Below are positions 1 to 12,216 of a stretch of DNA of 64,000 bases, one piece after another; the stretch's first letter is position 1; every line of letters begins with the position of its first letter. The translations under genes were made by a program, and so were the position numbers. Source of the stretch: Absidia repens. Its lineage: Eukaryota; Mucoromycota; Mucoromycetes; Mucorales; Cunninghamellaceae. The stretch is taken from assembly GCA_002105175.1 (NCBI GenBank), contig MCGE01000016.1:7501-71500 (forward strand), in the 5' to 3' direction. A model generated the notes under the pieces. The model was not told the origin of the DNA. It ran no database searches and saw only the letters and a list, made by a program, of their open reading frames with translations.

Positions 1-242
1 AAACACCCCTATGTCTCGCCTTTGTTTGCCGAGCATTTTGAACATTTACCTCCCATCATGGTTCAATCCGGTGGTTGTGAATCCTTGCGAGATGAAATCG
101 ATGCACTTTATCAAAAAATCAATCAATCCAATACCACATTTATTCATAACGAAGTCTATCAGGTAAAAAAAAAAAAAAAAAAAGGGCGAAGTAACCCCAC
201 TGGCACACCTTTTTTTCTATTTCAAATCCCTCCCGCCTTTCC

Positions 243-283
<41 letters not shown>

Positions 284-556
284 GCATTGTAGGATATGGT
301 TCATGTATTTCAAGCCTTTCCCCTAGGAAAATCCGTTGAAGAAGCAATTGAAAGTATTGGATGGTGGGCTAGATTAGGCATGTCAATGATTTCTAAGTAT
401 CAAGTCAAACAACAACAACGACAAATCACAACAGCTGGTCTTTCTTCTTCTTCTGCACACCAATTGACAAAGAGCCTCATCATGTCCGGATTTTCCAAAA
501 AAGACATCCCTCCTCCTATTTTATTAGGCCGCCGCCATCGTAGTATCCCTGGTTAG
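1..556 (+). CDS. alpha/beta-hydrolase fold-3 (HSL/GDXG-type esterase or lipase), C-terminal part
   Basis: The reading frame is open from base 1, so the 5' part lies outside the window. Exons are 1-162 and 293-556; the intron is GT-AG. The visible protein begins KHPYVSPLF and continues PPIMVQSGGCESLRDEI, the segment that carries the catalytic Asp in hormone-sensitive-lipase-like hydrolases. After the splice comes DMVHVFQAFP, which holds the catalytic His. The nucleophile-containing GDSAGG segment is not in the window. The C-terminus (about 60 residues after the His) is Gln/Ser-rich and basic and ends RRHRSIPG. Family membership is well supported; the substrate (ester, lipid or xenobiotic) cannot be told. 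The intron is unusual: A18 just after the donor and T37 just before the acceptor. Confidence 0.85.
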
Positions 557-730
557 ATCTCCCATATACACATATACATCATATATATCACATTTTAACT
601 ATATTTATTGTATAAACACCATGTTTTTTATTGAGTTGATATAATGTAAAAAAGATGTTAAAAATAACTATACAAGGGGGGGGGGTTAGGGGAAAGGATG
701 GAAAGAAGGGTGGGGGTGCGGTTCTCTAAA

Positions 731-3700
731 CTAGTTGTCATTTGATGCCAAGCTGTCAAGTCCACGCCGAATATATCGTTGGAAGTACGATCCGGTTTGA
801 CAAAGATAGTCATTCACCTTGCTTTCTGCCAATGGATGTTTTTTCTGAAATTCGTACAGTTCAACAATGCCCTATAAAATTGAATGAATTTGAGTCAACA
901 CGTATTTCATCGCTGGCTGCAAGTCGCCCTTACCTCTTTGGTCTCTTCTCTTGTTCCGATTTTTTCAAATATGCGTTTCAACGCGTTGCTAATATCATGG
1001 TCCGTCAGAGGTCCAGTGGTGGTTGATTGTGAAGATGGTGGGTGATTTTGAATTTGCGCCGATGGTGAGTGGCGACTTTGTTGAGTATACTGCGACACCA
1101 GTCCCGGTGATTTTGATGATCCTTGGCGAGTCAGCATGCTTGACACTTCCATATTTGAAGGTGAAGGTTGGTCAGTTTCCATCTTGGATCGGTCGATGGA
1201 TAATCGAGATGAGCTTTTCGGCGCAGATTTATTAGGTTGATCAAATGGGCTAGATGATATTGATGAAGGTCGTTTGGATGGTGATGGCTGATTTCCTAGT
1301 TTACTGTGCTGATGGCTGTGTCCTGCTGTCATTATTGTTGATTGCATTTGCGGTGATTCATATTGGTGATGATGAGACTGTGGTTGATTTGTTGCTGGAG
1401 GTATTGATGATGATGTAAATTGCTGGGTTGTTGGATCATTTCTTACTGGTTTTGCTAATGTACGGTGTTCGTTTCCCGATGGTAAATGTTCTATACCGCC
1501 TTTTTTCTCGCAAGCATCCAACATGTGATGAAGATAAGGATAAATATTGCTGTTCGGTGGGTCATTGATCAATGTCAAGTGTTCGAATACTTGTTCACCT
1601 AATCCACTGACAATTTCCAGTAAGAGGGTCTTGACCGTTCGCAGAGGTAGCTCACCCAGTGGTACATTTTCACGCATACGTCGCTTCCATTCGTCTGGAG
1701 GTGTAACTAGGAAGAATTCGTTGATTTCAAACAGCAGCTGATCAGGTTGTAATAAGCCGGATCGAAGGTTGTCTTGAATCGTTTTTGCCAATTTCCAAAG
1801 ACATTTCATCACCAGTTCCGTATACTTTGTTTCCGTTCCAGAAGATGAATCATTAGGTCGCAATTTAACGGCACAGTTTCCTAAAATTGATAAAAGGGCA
1901 CTAAAAAAAGATCATATTAATATCACCATCGTCGATATATATATATATTGTATTATTTACCTGAAGGTTCTGTTCCGTTGACAATTTTCTAAAATCTTAA
2001 CCATAGCCACATTCAGAGCCTTAGACAACTGAGGACCAGATTCCAGTGATAATATTCTTTCATCCAACAAACGACTAGCAAGTTCTTCCAGTAAGGAAAC
2101 CAGTGTTTCTTTAGCCACGGTGACAGCAAGATCACTCTTGGAGAATAATAGCACCAATGTATTGACAATATGTTTGCATAAGCGGGTCGTCATAGGGTCA
2201 GGAGAACCTACCATGGAGTATGCCACACGTACTTGAAGGGTGAGAGCCTTGACCAGTGTTTCCATTTCAGGTAAAACCATTTCCGATGCTGTGTTCAGGT
2301 ATTTGACCAAATGTTTCAAAGCTTCAATGTTTTCTTGCGGATCTGTACCATGAGCGATTTGCTTGATGATGTGGTCTACCATATCCACTTGTTGCTTGCT
2401 GTGATGATGACCAACGTTTGATTGTTGTCGCTGTTGAAAGGCATGGTTTGATTGGTGAGCCAAGTGCGATACATGTGTTATTTCTGATCCCAACCCATGA
2501 CCATGGTAGGCTGTTGTTGTGTTTTCGTACCCATGAACAACACCATCCATCGGTGATACTGTATTGTGTCTGCTGAGGGATCTACTGCTTGCACTATTGC
2601 TGTGATGTGATGAGTGTGATTGAGAGCGTGAGCTGCCAGTGCTTAAACGAGATGCCTGCTTGATCGATGGTAAATTGTCGATATCCATTTCGTGCACTTC
2701 TTGTTGTTGCAATTGCTGAATACCATCCTTTTCGGCATGCGACGTTGTTTGCGGTATTGTTCGTTTTAAACGTTCTTCCAAAAGCCCCTTTTCCTTTTCA
2801 CCTAGTCGGTTGACATACTTTAATACTGGATCCCCAATAATAATATATGTTTGTGCAATCGCGTTCAAAGCAGTGTTTCGGACACCGGGATCACGATCAC
2901 CAATATGAGTAGCAATCAAGGGAAGAGCTTTGTTTGGTAGCATGACAGAAATTCCGTATTGTTGAAGTAAGGTGCCAATTTCATCAAGACATTCCGCACG
3001 AGCTTTGGGATTTTTGGAATTAGCGGCAGAGTCCAGAAGTATGTTGACCATTTTGCTGGGGGGATAAATTGTACACGCCGAGTTGAGAATAGATCGAATT
3101 TTTGCACGTATAATTTCCTTTGGATCGCCGATCTATGTAAAAGACAAATTGCGTCAGTATAACTTGATTTTTTTAATAAAATCAAGGGATAAAATAAAAT
3201 AATTTACCTTGTTGATTAAAAATGGTATAAATGAGATTGCTTCGTATTCCGAGAGAATGGCACCTTGGCTGTCCAAAAGAGCTATCAGGTGTTGGCTCAA
3301 ATCCAAGCATTTGATGAGCATACTTGTACTCGTGTCTAAGAATCGGATCGTCAGGTACTTGAAAATCAAATCAGAGTTGGCCTGGTATCGTCTTTTCATC
3401 TCATCATAGTTCAGCCCATACTTGTCCATCGATAATTCAGGTTTGACAATACAATCATCTAGTTGGCCGAGTGCATTCAGACGGTCGCGTTCAGCATTGT
3501 GACTAGAGCTAAACATCAAGCGGTAGATATCAGGTTGGATATGCGATTCACAGGTGCGTTGCAGAATGTCAATCAAATCCGTTCGAGATGCGTCGAATTG
3601 CCATCGTATATCCTCTTTGCTGCGTAATTGTTTGGTACGGAAATCATCAGTTAATAATGGAGGTTGAGAATACTGTGCTGTGGAGAAGTTGTCGTTTAAT

Positions 3701-6700
3701 GGTGACGCCGATGCTACTCTTGATTTTGTCACAGTGGATCTGCCCAAAGAGTCCAATGATTGTCTTCTATCGAATCCTGATGTACGCCGGTCTAAGTCGT
3801 TTCCGGATCTAGTAGTCGCCGCAAAATCAGAATGCAAAATATCTCGTGCTGGTGATGTGGAAGTCGATAATCGCTTGGTTTTTGCTGTCAATGAGGAAAT
3901 GGATGATATTGTTTTTGCTGGTGTTGTAGGTACTGAGCCTCGTATTGATTCCACAAAAGGCAAAACCGTTTGACGCTGTGTGTTGTTGAGATCCGATACC
4001 TTCCGCATCACCATTTCGAATCCAGTAGACATCGCCACAGAAGGAAGAATAGCTTGTGCTGCTTTTCGGACTTCGCCATTTCGATCTTGTAAACACGAGA
4101 GGATAGGTGATATCAGAGGAGAATAATCCACCACTGCAATAGATATGCCTTGTTCGTTTATGGATTGTAATAGCCAAGTCAATAATTCCTTGCGAAGAAT
4201 CGGTGAGTCAGATGCCAGATTAGTTTCAAACGCACCAATGAGCCCTTCAAGTCCACAAGTCTGGCGAATGATATCCAAAGTGGTCATACCAGCATTTCGC
4301 ACAGTAGCTTTGTTGTCAGCCAGCACAGATATAAGATTTCCAGATAAAAACTTGACGTATTTTTCAAAGGGTTTGCCCATTGAAAGCACCAGTAGCCCAA
4401 CGATCTCCAACGCCTGTATTTGTAAGATTTTATTACTGTCGGTCAGTCTTTGTTTGAGTACACCTGGGAATTCACCTAATGATGAGGATAATAATAAAGG
4501 GTTAGTAATTTAAAAATGCAGTGACGACGTTATCAAAATTTACCGAGGTTTGGCTTGATTCGTCTATTGGCACCTTCAATGATAGACACCACCTGATTAA
4601 GACCTTCTTTTCGATTTTTCCAGTTGGCATCACCGCAGTTCGAGGACACTTTCCCAAGTTGAGATGCTATGTCTGTATGAGGAATCAATGATTCCAGTGC
4701 GTCAGTACCAGGATCACCGCCGATATTTTTTGCACCAGTTTGGGAATTCGAAGCCTAACATGGTATCCACCAATAAAATAAATAAAAGGTCAGCTCATCA
4801 CAAGAATAGAATTTGGAACTAAAATGTATTACCTTTGCTCTTAAAGCAGTGGATGTCTTGGTAGGTTTGGGTGGATCCATTTTCGAAACCTTTTCGAATT
4901 CGTTTTCAATGTTAGTCATCAAAGCAGGGCTGACGTCCTGCACAAAGGCAATGATGTCTAATATAGATGCATAGATAATGAGTTTTCTTTTGCCTAAAAT
5001 AAATGATAATCTTCATTTTCAATTTACCTGGTCCCAGATACATGCGTAGGCCACCTAGCACATTTATAGCGTTTGTACGGACAGTAGGATTTGTATTCGC
5101 CAGAGCAATTTTCACGAAATCAATCAGATCACGGACTTGAAGACCACCGATACCAAAATCCAATAAAGCTTGATGTATCCAGATCAAAGAGTCAGTCACT
5201 ATCTTTGGGGATTTAGCCTTCTTCCATATTGGGTAGGATTGAGACAATACAAATTGTAAAGATGTAGTTTCAGAAAAAGCCACAAGACATTCACCAGCTG
5301 GCTTTTTGAGTTTGGCATCACCAAGTTTCTCCACAATTCCTATACAATAACAAATAGTATATTAGTTCCTGATCCTTTTCTTATATCGAGTTGTCTTTAT
5401 TACTTACCAGGAATACCAAGGGTGACACACGAACGGGAGAAGGACGGACAATTGGAAGCCAGCAACTGCATCACATTGTAGAGTTTGGTCATCACTTGAA
5501 AATTCATTTCCTTCCACCCAGGCCTTTTGGACAAACAGCGTATGATAATTTCGGCTTCAATATTTGACGACTCCATAGTAGATTCAAGGTGTGTACGTAA
5601 AGATTCCATAGCAGCAAGTCGCACCTTCCACTGACTTGATCCAACATCTTCCCAAATTTGTGACGGAATGTAGTCGGTCACGCGGGCTTCGGCGTCTTCA
5701 GGCGAGTATTTGAATTTCACCTCCTCAGGTCCACTGGCAGGAGGTAATTTGACAGCATTCTTTGGTGGTTCGGCGTTAACTTTTGCTGTAGTAGAAGATT
5801 TCGGTTTAGTCGTTGAGAGAACTGGTTTCTTGTTGCTGCGTGTATCCAATAATGTTGATGTTGGTTTTCGTTTTGGTGCCGAGGGTCTTGAAATTGGTAG
5901 GGGCGATTCATCATCGATTACCATAGGTTCTGGTTTGGAATGTACAGGTGGGATTGTTTTGATAATCTAGTTTGAGGATCACAATAAGCTATCAGCATCT
6001 ATGCTTCCATGCTTCTTTTTATTTTATTTTTTGTTTTTTGTTTTTTTGTTTTTGTTTTTTACCTTTTTTAGTGCCGGTGCTTTTTTTACCGAAGGGGCCA
6101 CAGATTTCTTGACCATCGTTTGTTTAGCCATGACTTGGGCCTTGCTACAGTATTCACTGATTTTGTTTTTCTTGATATCATCCAGTGGATCAATAAATGC
6201 GAGCATCGGTCGTTCACCCACCACGTTCATCAATGTTCCTAAACCTTCGGCGCTGGCTTCACGAGCGGCTCCATCGGCATCGTCCAAAGTCTTGAGCATC
6301 AATTCAGCGAGAGCTTTGGTTTCCAGTTTGGTTGGCACTTTGTGAATAATTTGTAATTGTCGGATAATTAACTTGACAGATTGGGTCCGAATTTGAGGGT
6401 TTTTGTGTTTCACAGCGACAGCAATACTTTCAGTAACATCCATGATTGACATATATGAGAAGACAGCATGTAAAGCATTAGCCAGTTGTTCCAAGATGGC
6501 AGGTTTTCGTTCCTTTAGCTTTTCAACTAAGTGAGGCACCACCTATTGGTAAAATAAATAACCAAAGATTAGGTTATCTAGTAATCACGCTCGTCCAAAC
6601 TCCTCTCCCCTTCTCCATGACTTACCAATTCCTTGTATTTTTCAAAACTTGCACGTGTTCCGGTCGCAATAGCTTCAATGCAGTTCGCAGTTACCCCGAC

Positions 6701-8279
6701 AAGTAAAATGTTTGCATCATTAATACGCTGAAAGGAAATGAAACAAAATCAATGCGATGAGTAAAAACTGAAATGCCGTGCATGCATGCATGTATTTGCT
6801 TACCTTTGCCAACGCGCCTATCAGCTCAGAATAGTCCTTGTCCATGATATTCGGTGTTTTTGCTGATGCCAGTAGGACGTCCAGTGCTTCACGCCGTTCT
6901 TGCCATTTTTTCGATCCCTGATAATAATTGAGGTCAGGTTAGTAAATTAAGTTTCTCTGCATAAATGATCCAAGTTGCGCTCACCAGAAGTTCGAAAAAG
7001 TTCCCTGGCAGACTTGCTGTAATATCAACAGGGTCAGAAATATCATAAGGATCCATAGGCCGGTCGTCCATCGTTTCATCACCATCAACAGTGTCATTGT
7101 GCGATTCACCTAAACACGAAATATAAGTTTATAATTCAGTTTCCTTTCATCATGACACCAGGGCAACTTGATAAAAATTTACCTATCACCACCTCTGCTG
7201 CCGCAGCTTCTTCCATTTTTCGTTGTTCTGAGCGCAATAATCGTTCAGGAGAAGGCCGTTCTGAAGGTAGATTTCCAAAGGCTTCCTCCAATTCCTTCAT
7301 TTGCACCGGTTTCAAGTCTGAAAGTAAGGGAGTCAAAGCTGATCCAATCCATTTGTATATTTCAATCGTTAACGTGAATGCCTGCACAACAATATCAAAT
7401 ATGTCACAATTTATAGTATAGTAATCGAGCCCCATCTTATACATTCTCCTACTTACCTCTGCCCGCACATTCTTGTCCCCATGTCCAAATAATTTGGGTA
7501 GTATCTTAATCAGTGGTTTTGGATTAACTGTTTTGGCTCCATATTGTCTAAGAAACAAACACGAGTGTTAACTCATATCTAAGCCCTAACAATTCTAAAT
7601 TTTCATTACCTGAGCAGTTCCCGTAGCACCACCACAGTTTGCGCAACTAATTTTGGCTGCTTTACTTGAAGCCCAGGAAGGACCAAATCCTAAACATAAA
7701 AATGGAGTGGTTATTGAAGAGAATTCAAGCGAGAGATCGTCAATTTGCAGAAGATGTACTTACCACAACTGGATCCGCTACATCAATTTCAGCATAGAGT
7801 AGTATAATGTCGGTCGCTTTTTGTTTGGTACCAGCTTTTGGCGCTCCAAGACACTTCGTCACCAAAACAGGTACAATTGTTTCACGGGTTCTATAGAATA
7901 TGTCGAGCTGTATCAGTCATTGTAGTCCGTGCTAGCCGTCCTCATCCTTTTTTTTTTTTACCTTGATGCATTGGGAGCACTGTTGACATATTCATATATA
8001 GTATTCAAGCCATTTTCTTGAGCCACAGCGTTGGTGTCCGTAGCAATGTTTTTCAAGTACCCTTCGTATTGAATGAAGTCCGAATCGTCCACCGTTTTTC
8101 TGAAAAGATTGTATAATTCGGTATATGCAGATTGACGAGCTTTCCAAACCTTTTGTACATATGTAAAAAGAAAATAGCATGAACTTAAATCATTTTGCTA
8201 GCCGTAGATCATTCGCTCTTACCTTGTGTTGCAGTCGATCGGTAATCGATAATGACAGGAAATCTTCTTGAGTATCCAT
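731..8279 (-). CDS. STU2: XMAP215/Dis1/Stu2-family microtubule polymerase with five TOG domains
   Basis: Eighteen exons (8223-8279, 7962-8149, 7764-7890, 7610-7689, 7457-7547, 7183-7381, 6985-7109, 6804-6917, 6626-6727, 6063-6542, 5408-5966, 5028-5339, 4833-4957, 4544-4754, 3208-4475, 1961-3132, 934-1900, 731-871) join in frame to about 2105 aa. It starts MDTQEDF and enters TOG1 at VWKARQSAYTEL. HEAT-rich TOG arrays lie near residues 1-235, 265-505, 585-835, 880-1100 and 1210-1445. TOG2 and TOG3 are separated by a Lys-rich, probably microtubule-binding linker. A further helical domain (about 1600-1830) matches the family's C-terminal TOG6-like region. A Ser/Gln/Pro-rich linker follows, then the conserved tail (GIVELYEFQKKHP ... 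FQRYIRRGL). The family adds tubulin at microtubule plus ends and centrosomes or spindle poles. The length matches animal CKAP5/XMAP215, not the two-TOG yeast proteins. The symbol is by family only. Confidence 0.93.
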
Positions 8280-9029
8280 AAAATTGTGTTTCGTTTGAGT
8301 TAAAAAAATCGGGGGGAGGGAAGTGTAGGAGGAAAGTGGAAATGGAAGGATCAATTATCCATAAATATACACAAATATTATTTGGAGTTTAAAACAGGAA
8401 GGAAGGTGCCTGACTGTAAAGTTCCAAGTAATAAAAATGTATAGACGAAAGAAAGAAAGAAAAAAAGGGTAAATTTTAAAAAAAAAATCGGAGTTTCGCG
8501 ACGCGTGATGATTTGAAAAAAAATCGTTTCCCAAAATGCTTCAAATATGGTGGCAATGATCCTGAGGAGTTACCAGCCGAGAAATAGTTATGTCATAAAT
8601 CATTGTAAATCTGACCTTGATTGTGCCAATGATAAAAGCAGAGATCATGTTATTGCCGCACTTGAACTTATAAAAAGAAGCAAGAAGACGGTGACCCAGC
8701 TCGGTGATTGAATTTCAATCAGGACGAAGAGGGGCGTCTTCTTTTTTTGGTGGTGGGTCAATTTCAAATCATCTACTACTGGCAGTGCGACACCATTCAA
8801 GTGACAATATGCACCCTGATGAATAAAAATAAAAGTTATATTTTTACCTATAAGAACAAGTAAAATCAAAGTAAATAATGTACTAACAAACAAAAACAAA
8901 AGCAAAAGGCTCTTCATAAGGTACTATATACAATAAGAGATATAAATGATAGTGCTTCTCAAATGGATAGCTGTCAAATTTTTCATGGCATGGATTTAAT
9001 TATGTTTTAAACCCCGCAACACTTTTTAT
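8280..9029. other. intergenic region between two divergent genes
   Basis: This spacer separates the divergent starts of the XMAP215 gene (-) and the GATA-finger gene (+). It is AT-rich with short A and T runs. The only ORF of note is the 90-codon frame on the minus strand described separately. I see no RNA gene or repeat here. Confidence 0.5.
8645..8917 (-). CDS. possible small membrane or secreted peptide (90 aa), doubtful
   Basis: An uninterrupted 90-codon frame starts MKSLLLLFLFVSTLFTLILL, a strongly hydrophobic signal-peptide or membrane-anchor-like N-terminus. A polar middle (LKLTHHQKKKTP) follows, then a second hydrophobic stretch at the C-terminus (WVTVFLLLFISSSAA). It resembles no family I know. 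A GTAAAA...CAG pair inside would remove only 32 nt and break the frame, so I kept it unspliced. It sits in the promoter region between two divergent genes, so it could be a chance ORF in AT-rich DNA. Confidence 0.2.
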   Translation of the reverse strand: MKSLLLLFLFVSTLFTLILLVLIGKNITFIFIHQGAYCHLNGVALPVVDDLKLTHHQKKKTPLFVLIEIQSPSWVTVFLLLFISSSAAIT

Positions 9030-9036
9030 TATAAAA
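9030..9036 (+). promoter_or_regulatory. TATA box of the GATA-finger gene
   Basis: TATAAAA lies about 90 bp upstream of the ATG at 9124. It is followed by a C/T-rich leader (TTTTTTATTTCTTCCCTTTCTTTCTC spread over 9052-9085), the usual arrangement for expressed genes in this window. Confidence 0.55.
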
Positions 9037-9123
9037 TGTCTTCCGCCCCCTTTTTTTTATTTCTTCCCTTTCTTTCTCTTTTTTTATTTTCATTCTTTCA
9101 ACGCTTGCAAAAACTTACTGTTA

Positions 9124-11166
9124 ATGGACATTGAAAAATTGCTGACAAAATCATCTCCCCCTATTCCAACAAAGCCTCGCTCGCAACAACCACAGCGCCC
9201 TTTGACCTTGACATCCGAGCAAAATCTGATACATGAAGAAAGGCTTATGAAAGTATGGGAACAGCAGCTTTACAAGGGCGGATTTATGCTGAAGTCAACA
9301 TGTGAACGCAATACATTGACTGATTGTTTTATCACCAGAAACAAAAAGCATTCTCACCATACAACAACCCCACCACCACCACTCTCGCCTCTTTCATCAA
9401 AAATCAAACCAGCAGTCGGTGAAACCCCCATTCACGTCAAAATCATAGGTCGGCATATGAACGGGTCTTTTCGATGTCATATTGGTACTGGAAAACAATC
9501 ACGACCGATTCAAACGACAGAACTCTCCCAACAAATGCGAATGATGGTCGTCTTCTTTCGAGTGGAAAACAGCAAAAGCCCGTGGGTGATGACGGACTTC
9601 CTATTTTTTCCAACATGGCTACTGCATCTCTTTCGGTATGCGCATCACGATAGTACACCTGGTCGCACAGATGTTAGGTTTTTAGAAAATGCTGCTCTGG
9701 CGAAGGAAGACCATATTTATCGGCTGAATCATGTGCTCAATTCTCTCTTCCGTTTCCAATTGTACTGCTTGGACTATGATCAACTGGATGCTTCTGTGCG
9801 ACTTGCCAATTACTTGTTTGATACTGCTGGATTGAATCCTATGACATTACCACGACCACACCTTATTATCCACGATCGTGATGACAATGACGCCGGCGAC
9901 GATGGTGATCAATGCACAACAACTTCTTCTTGTGATCGGAAGGCCATGACCAGTCCCAAAAAACATCAACAAAATCACCACCAGACCCAGCCTTCACTTT
10001 ATGCTTCGCTGATTCTACTCCTGCATGCACCTCGTCCTACCAAAATCAAAACCATGTGTACCAATTGCAACACCAAACCATCATCAAGGCGTCAACTTTG
10101 TGTGGCTTGCTATCGGTATCAACTCAAACACAATGAACCAAGACCTCTCCGGCTTATTGTAGCAAATCGTCCCGGTCCTCGATCTTTATCTCCACCAATG
10201 AACAACCCTACATCTCCAATTTCACCACCACCTTCTTATTCGTACTCTAGCTCAAGACATTCCACTGGTATGTCATCTTCATCCTCTTCAGTGAATGCGC
10301 CATCTTTATCACCTACTTCACCGACATCACCAACATCATCGTCATCGATTTTTGGAAACCATCAGCGGCGTCAGTCATCCGGATCGGGAAAGAAAAAAGC
10401 ATCCAACAAATGTGTCAACTGTGGGGTGACGGAGACGCATCAATGGTATCGGAACCTCTGTGGCCAAGGGCATTGGTGCGAAACATGCAAAAGCTACTAT
10501 CTGCGACATGGAAAAATTCGCCCTTCGGAATTATTTGTCAAAGCTGCCAAAAGAAAGGTGGATGTGCGGTCATGGATGGATTGGACTTCGTGGTGTTTGG
10601 ATGATGCAACTGTAGCTACAGCTACGATGGCTATCAACAAGGAATCGCAACAACGGCGCTGGTCATCTCTTGTGACGGCAACAGGCAGTAGCCAATTGTT
10701 ATCTCCACCACAACCCTCATCTACATCAACATCAACTTCGTCAACTTCATCCTCGTCTACAACAACAACATCTTCCACCTCACCAAAGAAATCTGGAGCA
10801 TCAGCAGCAACAACAACAAATTACAGTGGTTATGGATTGACACCGTTTCGACATAGTTATATACCAACAACTTCAGCACGACCATCCTCTTATTTTACAC
10901 CCACCCCGCCAGTACAGCTACCACCACCGCCGGCAACAACGTTATCTTCACGGTATTCAATGTCAGGTCGTCGGTCATCAAGTAAATCATACTCTCGCTA
11001 TTCTATGCCTTTATTCGAATCCCCCACCGCATCGCTATTATCTGAATCAACGCCAGTAGAAAACAGCATTTACATAAAAAAGGAATGCCGTCAACCGTCA
11101 TTTACTTACACCAAACCATGTCGTTCAACATCCTCTTACATTATGAACCATCAAGATTCACCATGA
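9124..11166 (+). CDS. GATA-type zinc-finger protein with two Cys4 fingers
   Basis: Single exon, 680 aa; the ATG is the first in frame after the C/T-rich leader. The N-terminal third (about residues 100-245) looks globular and is not a domain I recognise. Residues 312-329 form a short Cys4 knuckle, CTNC-X10-CVAC. Residues 430-455 form CVNC-X18-CETC followed by KSYYLRHGKIRP, which fits a GATA-type finger with the basic tail that contacts DNA in this family. The linker and the C-terminal 200 residues are low-complexity Ser/Thr/Pro, typical of fungal transcription factors. It is presumably a nuclear regulator. The first finger has an unusually short loop and may not bind DNA. The target pathway (nitrogen, light, iron or other) cannot be inferred. 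An AATAAA lies at 11426. Confidence 0.8.
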   Translation: MDIEKLLTKSSPPIPTKPRSQQPQRPLTLTSEQNLIHEERLMKVWEQQLYKGGFMLKSTCERNTLTDCFITRNKKHSHHTTTPPPPLSPLSSKIKPAVGETPIHVKIIGRHMNGSFRCHIGTGKQSRPIQTTELSQQMRMMVVFFRVENSKSPWVMTDFLFFPTWLLHLFRYAHHDSTPGRTDVRFLENAALAKEDHIYRLNHVLNSLFRFQLYCLDYDQLDASVRLANYLFDTAGLNPMTLPRPHLIIHDRDDNDAGDDGDQCTTTSSCDRKAMTSPKKHQQNHHQTQPSLYASLILLLHAPRPTKIKTMCTNCNTKPSSRRQLCVACYRYQLKHNEPRPLRLIVANRPGPRSLSPPMNNPTSPISPPPSYSYSSSRHSTGMSSSSSSVNAPSLSPTSPTSPTSSSSIFGNHQRRQSSGSGKKKASNKCVNCGVTETHQWYRNLCGQGHWCETCKSYYLRHGKIRPSELFVKAAKRKVDVRSWMDWTSWCLDDATVATATMAINKESQQRRWSSLVTATGSSQLLSPPQPSSTSTSTSSTSSSSTTTTSSTSPKKSGASAATTTNYSGYGLTPFRHSYIPTTSARPSSYFTPTPPVQLPPPPATTLSSRYSMSGRRSSSKSYSRYSMPLFESPTASLLSESTPVENSIYIKKECRQPSFTYTKPCRSTSSYIMNHQDSP

Positions 11167-12216
11167 TTCGAACCCCACTTTCTCTCTCTTTCTATCTCTA
11201 TGCCGTTGGTTGGATTGGACTGTTTTAGTTAGTATGTTAGTTACCGTTAGTTATGATTTTGTCCTCCCATTTATGTTTTTTTTTAGCCCTCCTTCCCCCA
11301 TTTATGTCCTTTTTATTATTTGTATATGATATGTTGTTTTTATTATCATCAATTTTGGCATAATCTCCTCTATCTGATTAGTTTGTGTGATCTGTCATCA
11401 ATTTATACATCCATATTATCAAAACAATAAAGAAATATTTTTGCCTTAACACTCAAGCCTTTATTTTCATTTTTTATATGGTATATATATATATATATAT
11501 ATCATTACTGAACAAAATAATATAATATATAATGTCTCTACTGTATTACCCCTGAATGTACGTACAGTAATGTGCAATTATTAATTCTAGCTCTCGGCCA
11601 TTCTTTATTTTCTTTTTTAATCCATGCGAAATCAATACATCAATAACTATACAGCAGTCAATTAATGTGCATTTTTGGCAAAGCACAGCATCAATAGGTT
11701 TATGATAATGGCATAACAAACGGTACTTTATCGGTGGAATATAGTTGTACTCGTAATCCTTGAACCGAGAAATCCTAATTCAAAACAGAGTCAAGTAATG
11801 TTTTTGAGTTGCTTCATATGAATCCCGATCCTCGGATCAATTTATACTTTTTTTTTGTAAAGTTTTTGGGCTCAGTATCTTCCAGGACGTGAAAATAAGG
11901 GGAGATCCAATTTCCAAATTTGATTTTTCTATTCTATTATTTTATGGTGAAATGCACCGTATCAGATACAATAATAATAATAATAGCATTCACACATGTA
12001 CAGCAGAGGCCCCGTAATAACGATATCAACGGGAGAGCTAAATCGCTTCGTGATCGTGGATAATATCTTCATTCTGCTGTATGCAGTCATAATAAATATT
12101 GCAAAATAGCGGACTTCTGAAACCTTCTTTTATGTTTTTCATCGATATGAAAAAAGGTATCGTGAAAAAAAATCAGTGAATGGGTCGGTACAGTTCAGCG
12201 AGCGTCCACAGAAAAC
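11167..12216. other. intergenic region downstream of the GATA-finger gene
   Basis: Holds the probable 3' UTR (AATAAA at 11426-11431), a short (AT)n microsatellite near 11480-11501 and a short ATA-type repeat near 11970. No ORF, RNA gene or further repeat could be supported. Confidence 0.5.
11426..11431 (+). terminator. polyadenylation signal of the GATA-finger gene
   Basis: Canonical AATAAA, 260 bp after the stop codon, within AT-rich DNA. Confidence 0.5.

Noticed and set aside
11155..11180. tRNA-like GGGGTTCGAATC on the minus strand
   Set aside because: It is the stop-codon region of the GATA gene. The flanking bases cannot form a T-stem or acceptor stem.
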